From contig CM068592.1 of assembly GCA_035048485.1 (NCBI GenBank), positions 39,012,045 to 39,076,044 on the forward strand: a DNA stretch of 64,000 nucleotides. The letters run 5' to 3'. A model generated the notes under the pieces. The model was not told the origin of the DNA. It searched no databases and saw only the letters and a program-made list of their open reading frames with translations. Made by a program: the position numbers and the translations under genes. The stretch comes from Pteria penguin. Its lineage: Eukaryota > Mollusca > Bivalvia > Pterioida > Pteriidae. This document shows positions 23,634 to 34,082 of this stretch, piece by piece. How positions within the stretch are numbered: position 1 is the first letter of the stretch; each line of letters begins with the position of its first letter.

Positions 23634-24841
23634 TTAAGCTTGTTCATACTTTGACCGAAACTTTTCAACCTGAAACATCACATGACCCTCCACGCTTTGA
23701 CCTACTGTCTTCAATCTTCTTGACAGTACCTGATAAAGATTTGGAGTAATCAGTAAACACCAATGCTTCAAAGGAGATTCCCTTGTTGCTTCTTGTGCTT
23801 GTATATTCTGTAGTAGATAGTCTTCTCTACAATGTCTAATATAGAGACATATTTGCCTATGAGCGAAATTTAACATAACAATTTTATGCACAAACTCGTT
23901 CATGAAAACCGAGTTTCCTTTACTGTTGACACTTAAATAGTAACTATCTTTCTTGAATGCAAATAATCCGTCAAACTGCTGTTTTGTTTTGCCTTTTTCA
24001 CATTTCTTTCGGATATCAGTCAATAAGACTTCATCTAGATCATGTTCATCCAAAACTCCTTTCAATAGGATATATACCAAAGTGACGTAATGATCCACAT
24101 CTTCTTGTTTATCGGACGTCCACAAATTCCTTATATCATCTTTCAATTTGGTAACAGGGTCGTCAAAGTATTCTTTTCCAAGTATCACAGACATTGCTTC
24201 AGCAGAACAGAAGATCTTACACGTAAGTGGGTAACCGACACTGAAATTGTATCTCTCAATGTTTTCTTTTTTTCCATCTGATAAGTTTCCATTCCGCGTC
24301 AGTTCTAAGACTTCTGTCTCTACAGGTATACCATGTAGCTTCAGCTGCACCTTCATGATGTCTTCTTTTTCAATATCTGATAAATCTGACAATTTTATTC
24401 GGTTTGCAAAGCACTTTAATCCAATAATGTTCTGCGCATGTACTCTCCACGTGACGTTTGTCATCGTCATGACAACAACACAGTGCTTTCTCCACTTATA
24501 ATACATTTCTTGTATTAATTCAATATCTTTTTCACGCTGATCTGGAAAATAGTTCCAATGTTCAAAACAATTATCTAGAAAAAATACATGTGAATTCCTT
24601 GGATTTAATTTGAACGATGTGTTTTTCACACTATTGATCATTCTACATTTGACTTCCTGCCTCAACACAGTTCCACGGTGGAATTCATGACAGAGCATTT
24701 GGCATGTTGTTGTTTTACCTGCACCCATATCACCTAATATCAGGACAAATTCTCCTTTCTGAATGTGTTCCTTGATTTTAGAGAAATGAGTAGTTTTCAC
24801 AAATTCTATCATTTCTGTCTCACAATATACGGGCTTGTCAT
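23634..24841 (-). CDS. nSTAND3-like NTPase, terminal exon of receptor gene
   Basis: This 1,208-nt exon encodes about 401 residues. A splice acceptor (TTTGTATTTCAG) ends at 24842, and the frame enters at phase 1 with DKPVYCETEMIEFVKTTHF. Walker A is GDMGAGKTT, about residue 35 of the exon; Walker B-like HVFFLDNCFE follows about 65 residues later; KLSDLSDIEKEDIM is the arginine-finger/linker block I associate with nSTAND3 domains. A helical region after the NTPase (YVTLVYILLKGVLDEHDLDE) and a charged C-terminus complete it. STAND NTPases are nucleotide-driven signalling switches, common in innate immunity; the role here is inferred. The in-frame ATG at 24953 lies upstream of the acceptor and is not used in this model. 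Frame is fully open, so the gene may be active. Confidence 0.85.
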
Positions 24842-25579
24842 CTGAAATACAAATTGGTGAATATTTCATATAAACATACAACATATATATTTTGTAAACT
24901 TTATCTGGAGTTTTAGAATCAGTGGTGAAGTTAGATGGGGACATAGAGGACATCCCCCCCCCCTTTCCAAAACAAAACTAAAATAAATCCCGACAAAATC
25001 TCAAATGAAAGTATCATCTACGCAACGGACAAGTGACAAATATGACTCTGATAATAATGCATATACTAGACGTCTCTGGGTCATTTTATCTAGGTTTGGG
25101 GCTTCAACACCAATTCCTCCCCTTCCTGACTGAAAAGCATCCATGGCACGTTTATCAAAGTCTCCGTATACAGATGCTTCAGACCTGGCCGCCTGAAGTG
25201 CTCTATACTCAAGAAAAAATGTAAAGAATACAGGCAACAGAAGATTGATTGATTGATTATTGTTTTAAAAATTGTTTTTTAAAAGAATATGCCGTATCTT
25301 GCGATGACAGGTTTATTAGAAAATCAGGTATGACAAAATCCACAATGGTAGAACAAAAGTAACAAGATATGTGAAAGACATTAATAACACCACAAAACCT
25401 CTTTACTGATTTAGGACTAAAACTGAGCGATCTGTTTGCCCCAAAATCGTCAATGTGCAGAGCATTCGGGGAGACTCGCCCTCTTGGTCTCCTACCAGGG
25501 ATTTAGCTTGAGAATGTATGGGGTTTAAGCAGTCCCTTTACCTAAAACACCTGGATCCGCCCCTGAAAATAATTTTCCT

Positions 25580-26015
25580 TGTCATTTTTATTTCCCCCAC
25601 TCCTCCCCCCTTTTATAACCTCGCAAACGAAGTTGGGGGGCATATTGAAATCACCTTGTCCGTCTGCCTGTCCTGTTGTCTGTCTGTCTGTCCGTCAGTC
25701 TGTCCAGAAAACTTTAACATTGGTTATAACTTTTGAACCAAAAGAGATGGGGCTTTCATACTATACATGTGTATTCCTTGTGGCAACACCTTTCTGTCGG
25801 TACAAAAACTTTTGACCCCGTGACCTTGATCTTGACATTTGACCTACTTTTGAAAAACTAATACCTTGGCCATAACTTTTGAAACAAATGAGATGGAGCC
25901 TACATACTACACATGTGTATTCCTTGTGCCAAGACCTGTCTGCCGGTACCAAATTTTTTTACCTCGTGACCTTTACCTTGGTCTTTGCCCTACTTCGAAT
26001 TTTGTTGCCACGGGG
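25580..26015. repeat. Dispersed repeat with ~130-bp internal units
   Basis: Two units share AACTTTTGAA-CAAA-GAGATGG, CATACTA-ACATGTGTATTCCTTG, CTGTC-G-CGGTAC and GACCTTGA-CTTG blocks. The TGACCTTG/TTTGACCTACTTTT wording also occurs at 17690-17760. CTGTCTGTCTGTCCGTC microsatellite-like sequence precedes them. No gene. 24990-25580 shows nothing else I can identify. Confidence 0.6.
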
Positions 26016-26383
26016 CTTTTTGTCCTGTTAGGGCAGTTCTAGCTTAAATCGTAGGTGAGATTGAATTTTCCTCCAGAGTTCTTCAAAGTAGATATAGCGA
26101 CAGAAACTGTGAAATACTCGGGGTAAGAATAAGTTGATTACATTCTTTTTTTTAAAGTTCCATTATACATAACTATGATAAAACTGAATGTTAAAAAAAT
26201 GAATGATGAATTTCCTCTTACTTTTATTTAGGTACACGTAATTCGTTGCTAGGATTATATTACTGAATATTATTTATCCAAAAAAAAAAATGCACAAGTT
26301 TAAATATTGGGGCAGTAAAAAATTCACACATTATAGAGAACTATGTTGAAGAGACTTAAGAATTCCGAATTCTTCACTCCAGT

Positions 26384-26386
<3 letters not shown>

Positions 26387-26464
<78 letters not shown>
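26387..26464. repeat. (TA)n microsatellite
   Basis: Uninterrupted TA dinucleotide tract of about 78 bp. Confidence 0.95.
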
Positions 26465-26468
<4 letters not shown>

Positions 26469-26889
26469 ATTGTTTTATTTGGTACCGCTAAAATAATCGA
26501 GTATACATTAATGCGTTAATGTAATTATAGAACAATTTTCCCATGGTTATGCTATTGAGAAGTAATGTAACATACAGATGTATCTTTCCAATTGTATTCT
26601 ATTATTAAATCAGCTCTTGTTACATTTATACTGAACAGAATCCTATGTATGTTTTTGATAAAGATTCATGCACTTCTTATGTGTGAGAAAGGATTAAGGT
26701 TAAAGCGAAACTTCTGTCAAACAAACCTCTCTTTTTTATTTTAGTACTCTCTTTCTTTCTTACTACACTAAATTACTATGAAATCTGTTCAAATACATAT
26801 AATAAATGCATTGTTAGCATTCAAAAACACTCGGGAATCATTATAGTTTTTAAATCCATATATATCCCTTCTGAAAAAGGAGTGTACCC

Positions 26890-27066
26890 TCTTGGACATA
26901 CGTTTTTCTATAGTGGTACCACCTGTATGAAACACAAACTTTGTAGAGGTAAATTATGACTACAAATATACCAAGTTTGGTCAAAATCTGTCTGATAGTT
27001 TACTCTAGTAGTCGAAAGAGTAAGAGACGGATGGCAATCTATGAGTCTATGGTTCAGGTGAGCTAA
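26890..27066 (+). mobile_element. Truncated CAGGTGAG-ended repeat abutting a splice donor
   Basis: The segment from ACCCTCTTGGACAT to CAGGTGAGCTAAAA is the 3' end of the repeat family seen complete at 34083-36714. Its last bases lie only about 8 bp from the GT donor of the 66-nt exon on the other strand. Confidence 0.55.
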
Positions 27067-27075
27067 AAATATTAC

Positions 27076-27141
27076 CTGGCACAAGAAAAATATCATGTTT
27101 TTCTTCCTCTTCTTTTCGTTGAGTAATTAAAACCCGTTTCC
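27076..27141 (-). CDS. 66-nt phase-1 exon of receptor gene (juxta-NTPase)
   Basis: On the minus strand an acceptor (TATAATTACAG) precedes and a donor (GTAATA) follows. The exon is symmetric, entering and leaving at phase 1, and reads KRVLITQRKEEEEKHDIFLV then Pro. The residue before is Gly and the next split codon becomes Asp of the NTPase exon. The charged helix-like content suits a linker between membrane and NTPase. Evidence is splice signals plus frame compatibility; no transcript is available. Confidence 0.6.
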
Positions 27142-27429
27142 CTGTAATTATACAATAGTTGTTTACGATATGAGAAAAATGAAAATCATTACATAGACAT
27201 AAGGAGACTTTAAGGCCACAAATGAATGTCTTGTTCGACGGAATCGCATCTCTGATTTTTCCGGTTTTCATTTCTTTTTTTTTTTTTTTTCTAATTTCTC
27301 GAAAAAAAAAAAACTGGTCCAGTCCGGTTTTATTTTTTAATTTTGTATTACGCGCCCGGTTCCGATTTTCGCCAATTCTAGGTCAAAGCATAGTAATTCC
27401 ATTTCCGGTGTAGCGTGAAATTTGTCAGT

Positions 27430-28942
27430 GCGCATGCGCAAGCATCATAACAACCACCGTGAAATTTGCCAGTCGGGCTAGTTTAAAGTTGATATATTCC
27501 TTTAAAGGAGCATGGTCCGATTGAAGTCAGGAAAAGTATAAAGAAAAATGTGAACGGATTTCTTAAACGGCAATCGATTGCTAGTATATTATCTAAGATG
27601 TGTAAAAAGTATCGTTACCAAAGTCGATGTCGTTAACGAGATATGCCCGTTTTAAATTTGCAACATAACTTGGCCAACTCCTTGAATATTGATGAGGTCG
27701 AGCAGAGGAAATCACGTGACAATGAAACTCGAGCTTTACCCGATTCTAACATTTGTTCCACATTTTTTTTTTTTTTTGGCCTCTGAGTCTCTGTATACTT
27801 ATTTTCTACCACACTTTTCTCGTGCTCGTATTCCTCCATGTGAACCATTTTTGTTGTTTTCTACAGTGAATATCCGCGCACGCGCGTGATTACGGGCGGA
27901 GCATCGCCTTATTTTGGGGAATCGATGCCAACCGAATTTAATTCGACTCAATTACCTTAAGTTTATTCTACAAAACAATGAGGGATTTTACTTTTAAATT
28001 TTGCAATTAACACAAAGTTTATAATTTGTGTGATACAGGAAAAATAAAATATTGTCGTAATTTATCCTTGTCATGCTGAAATTTTCCAGTCAAGGACTAA
28101 GTCCCTTTAAATTACGTTAATTGTGAATAATTAACTGCTTATAGTATAAAGCAATCTAATACTGATTCAATCTGAGCACTGTCAAAAAATGATCTAGTAT
28201 TAAAAATATTTTTTCTTAATGAGATGCTCATGGATATCCTACTTTCACTTGGAACGACGAGTGTGCTTAGATGATACAAACGCATACAAAACGTTAATTA
28301 TTTACCACTCGAGGTTGCATTCAAAATACTTGTACTCTCAATATTGTTTTGGGTCTTTTTTTTTTCGTCTCCTTCATGTATTGTGTTATTTATTACTCTC
28401 TATAGCAATTAAAGATGACACGGGTAATGTCTAAGTATTGCATATACTAATAAAGTTCTATCGCTAGTATCAGTAAATCTAGACGCTAGATTTCAATACC
28501 TGAGCAAATCTACTAATTTTCTGATAAAAAAAAAAAATAAATACACAGCACTGCATGAATCAGCTCATACAATGTGTAAACTATTTGTTCAGTTATCCAT
28601 CTTTATAGATGCAGTTTGAATTTCATGTAGATCTATCTGGTATGTACATCCAATTGTTTAGAGAAAGGAATATGATTACAAAGTATTTGTTAATTAATCG
28701 TCAGGAGTTTTGAAATAGTTACGCACACTGACGATTATGCGAAAAGAGAAAAGTCACAGATGAAGATCGAGCATTAAAGGAACTTAACTCTTTACTGGCA
28801 GTGATGAGATAAAATTTAATGTGACAGATGGAGCTACCATTTCTTTGGCAATGAAAGAAAAAACCACAATGACATTTATAGAGATACAGTTATGTTATAT
28901 ATATTGATACACAGCAGCACTTTAAGTTCCAGTCGCATAAAG
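27430..28942. other. Intronic stretch, no gene seen
   Basis: AT-rich intron sequence with poly-T tracts at 27275-27290 and 27761-27777. Two short ORFs (27689, 28219) lack recognisable domains. Confidence 0.5.
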
Positions 28943-29632
28943 GTGGTTCATCCGTATAAGACTAGTCCTGATGGTTTTATCGTTTTATTAGTTAACCTGA
29001 CCTGAAAGCTTAAGTGAGCTCTTTTAATCAAAATAGCATAGCTTTCCTCAATATTTTTCCTATGGACTTTTAATGCACCGAAATGCTTATTTTAGCCAGA
29101 ATATAGTAAAGGAATGCTTTTCTGAAAGAATTATGAAAAATTTTTAATTTTTTGATTTTCCATGAATTTTTAAGACTGCAAAAATGTATAAGGGGGCTGG
29201 GTATTTTCTTCACATTTTCAAAATTTCAAGATTACAGAAAAGGTAGAGAGGGTTTTTTTTATGTTCCATGTTAGCGATATAAGCCCACTTTAGCCTCTTT
29301 TCTTTAAAAAGTAGCCAATTATCTTAGAAACAAGTGAAGTCTCCACCCTCAAATCAGGTAATTTTTTTCCTTGTGTCAAGAAAAGTTCATTGATGCATGT
29401 AAGGGGACCACAGGGTCATGTCTGATCCCATGCTTATATAAATGGTCCAATATCTTTAAAGGTATTGAGATCCCCACCCCACAGTAATTCCAAACATCAA
29501 ACTTACACTTTCTTTTCATGAATATGTATGCATATTGAAAGATCAAAGAAGTCTATAGATACCTTTCTGCTTTTGTTTTTGAGCAGTTAGATGCTCAGGT
29601 GAGCTAAGTGACACATAAGGCCTCTCTTATTG
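28943..29632 (-). mobile_element. CTCACCTGAG-ended repeat, minus orientation
   Basis: It begins GTGGTTCATCCGT with AAGCTTAAGTGAGCTCTTTT and ends CTCAGGTGAGCTAAGTGACACATAAGGCCTCT. The internal sequence is diverged from the other copies. Confidence 0.45.
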
Positions 29633-29770
29633 GTGGCAGTGTATATAGATACACAAGGTTGGTGTGCTGGCAAATTTCACGGCTAAAATCTTGTAAAACA
29701 AGCATTCTGAAAGTATTGCTTAGGCAATACTAAGTCCCTACCGGCAAATGGAAAACTAAGACCCCCAAAA

Positions 29771-29772
<2 letters not shown>

Positions 29773-29840
<68 letters not shown>
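29773..29840. repeat. (CA)n microsatellite
   Basis: Uninterrupted CA tract of about 68 bp within the same intron. Confidence 0.95.
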
Positions 29841-29841
<1 letters not shown>

Positions 29842-29889
29842 CATATTGTCTTTCAGGCTGCCAGCAAGTTAAGTATTTGATCACAACCT

Positions 29890-30292
29890 TTAAAAAAATT
29901 TTCTAATTCCAAGGGCTGCAATTCCGTCAAATATCAGTGGACCGTAACAAAACTCGAACTTGATCTGTAACTCGTGGTTGTATACTCACACACCAAAAAT
30001 TGGATGAATATCTACAAGCGTTTAGAAAAAAAATTCCAGAAAACTGCCATTTTAAAGAAATTTTCTAATTCCAAGGGCCGTAATTCCGTCAAAAATCAGT
30101 GCACCGAAACGGAACTCGAACTTGATCTGTAACTCATGGTGGTAGACTCACACACCAAAAATTGGATGAATATCTACAAGCGTTTAGAAAAAAAGTCCGG
30201 AAAACGTTTGTGTGACTGACGGACGGACAGACGGACAGACGGACGAAGTGCAAACCTATAGTCCCCTTCGGCGATGCCGGTAGGAGACTAAT
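29890..30292. repeat. Two ~150-bp units of AATTCCGTCAAA family
   Basis: Two copies of TTTTCTAATTCCAAGGGC, AATTCCGTCAAA, CTCGAACTTGATCTGTAACT and CAAAAATTGGATGAATATC occur at 29895-30045 and 30060-30200. They end in a GGACGGACAGACGGACAGAC tract and GTAGGAGACTAATAAG. Confidence 0.7.
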
Positions 30293-30295
30293 AAG

Positions 30296-30990
30296 CTGTT
30301 AAGACTGCATTTCACATACAACAAATGCAATAATCATCAGAATTTACCCATTTCATTGTTCTGATATTGGGTATAGTCCTTATAAGATATTGAGTACTAC
30401 ACGTGACCTTTTTCCTCTTTAAAGAGGGTGTGCTGGAAAATTTCATGGCTAAATCCATGCAAAATCGCATATTTTGGCTCTTTTTCTGGTATGGTACAAT
30501 ACATCTGAATGTGCCTATGTTCTAGTTCACACTATGAGAATAATCCATACAACACATTGAACTCTATATATGAGATTATTTCTCTCTACGGTGGTTGTGC
30601 TGGCAAATTTCACGGCTAAAATCTTGTAAAAAAAACCTGTTAAGACTGCATTTCACATACAACAAATGCAATAATCATCAGAATTTACCCATTTCATTGT
30701 TCTGATATTGGGTATAGTCCTAATAAGATATTGAGTACTACACGTGACCTTTTTCCTCTTTAAAGTGGGTGTGCTAGCAAACTTCATGGCTAAATCCTTG
30801 CAAAAGGACATAATGGTCCTTTTTCTCATCTTAAAAATGCAACATTCATCCAATTAACTTGTTTCATTGCTCAGGTATTTGGAATAGTCCATATAACAGA
30901 TTTAAGGCTATGTATGGCCTTATTTCATTTTAAAATGGTTGTGCTTGCAAATTTCACACCTTAATTCTTGTAAAATCACATATTTTGGCC
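30296..30990. repeat. 341-bp tandem units with TGGCAAATTTCACGG motif
   Basis: CTGTTAAGACTGCATTTCAC occurs at 30296 and again at 30637, each followed by about 150 bp of near-identical sequence. The shorter module GTGTGCTGGCAAATTTCACG or a variant recurs near 29662, 30427, 30598, 30768 and 30942, so the array has a half-unit periodicity of about 170 bp. Confidence 0.75.
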
Positions 30991-30992
30991 CC

Positions 30993-32150
30993 TTTTTAGC
31001 TCACCAGAGACGAAGGCTCAAGTGAGCTATTGTGATCAATCATTGTCCTTCGTCTGTCATCCGTCCGTCCGTCGTTAACTTTTCACATTTTCAACATCTT
31101 CTTCAAAATTTAATGAAACTTGGTATGCATGAAGTAATCATGGTCCCTTACAAGTGTTGTTGTTTTTCATCCAGATCCGTCAATAGGTTCCGCCACCACA
31201 AAAGTAGGTCACAGAGGATACCCTCCTTTAACAAATTTCTTTTTCAGACCGGGGGCATACAGAGACAAACTGAATGCATAGGAATGATTCAGAGGGATGT
31301 GTGAAGAAGAGTTGTTATTTTTGGTTCTGTTCCAAAAACAAATTTTTGACGTTTTTTCGACATTGTTTTGGACTTAGTAATTTTAATGCAGAAAAGTGTC
31401 ATGTTTTTCACTTAATTGATAATGATGATATCTTATGGACTATTTGATCATAATTATGGTAAGGAATATTATTGTGAAAGAATTTCGTCAATATCTCAAT
31501 TTTTGGATTTTTTAGACTTCCAAATACGGCGTATAGGGACAATTCTTCACATTTTTAACTTCTGCTGTTATACCACATGAAAGAGTTTAATGAAACATGA
31601 TGTATATGAAGTACTATAGTCCTCTATCAATTTTGTACATTTCATCCAAATTGGTCAACAGATGGTGCTACCATGTCTAATAAATAGGTCTCACAATGGT
31701 ACATATTATACCACTTGGTAATTAAAATATGGAGAGAAGCGGTTCAAATCCAGCTGTGGTCAATTTTTTTTTTTCATTTTCTTTACGATTTTTTTATGAA
31801 ATTAGACCATTTTAAGTTGGATCTGGACAATATTTGAAACAATTGTTGTTCAGGACACAGACTTGAAATCAGTCAACAAAAGGCCCCACCTAAAGAAAAT
31901 GACTAACTAACGTTGCCCTGAATCACATCTTACAGAGGCAAAGCAAATGCTAAATATCAAAATCACCTGAATGGATGTACAAAAACTTTTGTGGTTTTTT
32001 ATTCTGGTCTGAAATAAAATTTGACATATTTTCAACCTTTGTGCTGACTTAGTCACAGTAATGCAAAAATAAATAACGTCTTCCTTCCTGCATGACTGAT
32101 AATCTATGTACTCAGGTGAGCGATATAGGCCCACTTGGGCCTCTTGTTTC
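30993..32150 (-). mobile_element. CTCACCTGAG-ended repeat, minus orientation
   Basis: It begins TTTTTAGCTCACCAGAGACG with CCGTCCGTCCGTCGTTAAC and ends ACTCAGGTGAGCGATATAGG followed by CCCACTTGGGCCTCTTG. It is nearly full length and aligns in reverse to 5217-6238 and 34083-35100. Confidence 0.7.
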
Positions 32151-32583
32151 CTAACTCAAGTGCAAAAATTTCAATAAAATTTGCTTATTTTGTCGTGGAG
32201 GTATCAGGAATATTCCAAATAATATAATGAATAACCCATGTCTTTATTTTTATGCTCCCAGCAAAATTTCGGGATGGGTGGAGGGAAGCATAGAGTCATT
32301 GTTGTGTTCATCTGTCTCACATTCAGTTACACAAATGTTCTTACGTACAATTTGCTTACAAGAAATTGTTTTAATAAAAATACATGTTGATTGTAAGATT
32401 CCCGAAGAGGACAACACTGGATAATAAAACAAATCATGCAAAATACCACTGACAGAAAATAATGTAAAATACCACTGATTGGGAATCAATACTACATCCC
32501 ATGCCTACAGTTGGGTGTTCAATGAATTTTGAAAATTTGTCTGATTTGAAATCTTATGAACAGATTTGGACAAACATTTTGAT

Positions 32584-32755
32584 AGGAGCAGGCTTGGTGT
32601 AGTGGTTAAGCGCTTGGTTTGCGGTGCCGGCGATTCAGGTTCAATTCCTGGGTTGCACCACTACGTTTAAGAGGTTGGTTACCTCCTGCTTCCATATAAC
32701 TGAAAAATTCTTGAAAGCAATTAACGTAAAACACCTATCAACCAACCAACTAACT
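32584..32755 (+). repeat. tRNA-derived SINE with 11-bp target duplication
   Basis: The head contains an A-box-like TGGTGTAGTGGTTAAGCGC and a B-box GGTTCAATTCC, as in tRNA-promoter SINEs. The body reads CCACTACGTTTAAGAGGTTG and the tail has CCAACCAACTAACT. AACATTTTGAT flanks both ends (32573-32583 and 32756-32766), a clean retrotransposition footprint. Related copies are at 46905-47075, 47400-47507 and 61625-61750. Confidence 0.85.
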
Positions 32756-34082
32756 AACATTTTGATGCCTTACTTGCCAGGGTGGCATGTATATATACTT
32801 ACTGAGATACAGGCATTTGAAGTACCAGTAGGTAAATTAGTATGTATCTTGAGAAAATTGTTGATTGATTTGTACAGTACTGCAAATTACCAATATTATG
32901 AAGTAAGTAACAGCACCAGTATGGCATTTTTTAACCCTTGAACCAATACAATTAAACTAACTTTATTATTTTTAAAGACAACCTTTAGATGAAATTGTCA
33001 GGATGTGTTCAATGGGTCATTGGCTTGAGTTTTCATGTATCACACTTTTACACCAGTAAAATTTACCTTACCTGTATATTAGGTGAAATCAGGTAAAACT
33101 TACTCAGAGTAAAAATGAATTCATGTGGACTGCATACTCAAGTAAAAAAAAGTATGATTATCAGATCTTATATATGGAAAGATATTTAAGAAAAAACTTA
33201 TGTATATATAGCACAGGTACACTTAATTCAGTTACATTTTTTCCCTTATTCTAATTTAGGACAAATGATTTGTACTAGCTGTTTATCATGTCATATTTTG
33301 ATGAGCAACCCATCCGAATATTTTTTCTTACATATCAAAAATTTACATCTTCCATTTGTAAAGTATTGTAAAGTATGTTATAGTGTGTTTAGGTATAATT
33401 TAGTTACTAAATGACCTGTAATTAAATGTTATGAAATATTCATCCATCATCCTCGGCTCTACAGGTGTCCGACACCCTTTGCAACACGTGTGAGCACGTA
33501 CATCTGTACGCGTATGACACGTTTTTATATTCAAGATCTATATTATACTGTTTGGTGATCAGTACGCTTACATGAAAATATTTCATTTAATGTGTTTAAG
33601 TTTTCTCATTTAAATAAAAAGTATAAACTGGCAGATTTCACGGGACTTGCAGATTTCACGACCCCCGCGTGAAATTTACCAGACTTCCGGCTTGACTTGC
33701 TGATTTCACGGACTGGCGGATTTCACGCTACATCGGATGCTACTAAACAGAGTACACCTAAGTACACTAGGTTTTATTTGATAATCACAAACTATAATCG
33801 ATATATTATTGTGCATATGGTGTATATATTACATCAAATTACATAAAAAAAGGAAACTTACAAAAATAAAATAAGAAATTTAAAGAGTTTTTTGTGATCC
33901 ATTTATTATGAAATTTATTCATGAATATACCGATCCCGACATTTCTAATATAAACAAATTACCTTGATCATTATCTGAACAAAAGGACCTGCATGTAATT
34001 AAATTTATTTGTGAGTTGTGGTTCTTGCATTTAATTTGTATTTATTGCACGATTTCAACAGAGCACTTTAAACAGGAGAAAA

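Noticed and set aside
24842..24953. Upstream in-frame Met of the 439-aa NTPase frame
   Set aside because: A good splice acceptor ends at 24842 and the extra residues are low-complexity intron translation; phase 1 entry fits the upstream exon.
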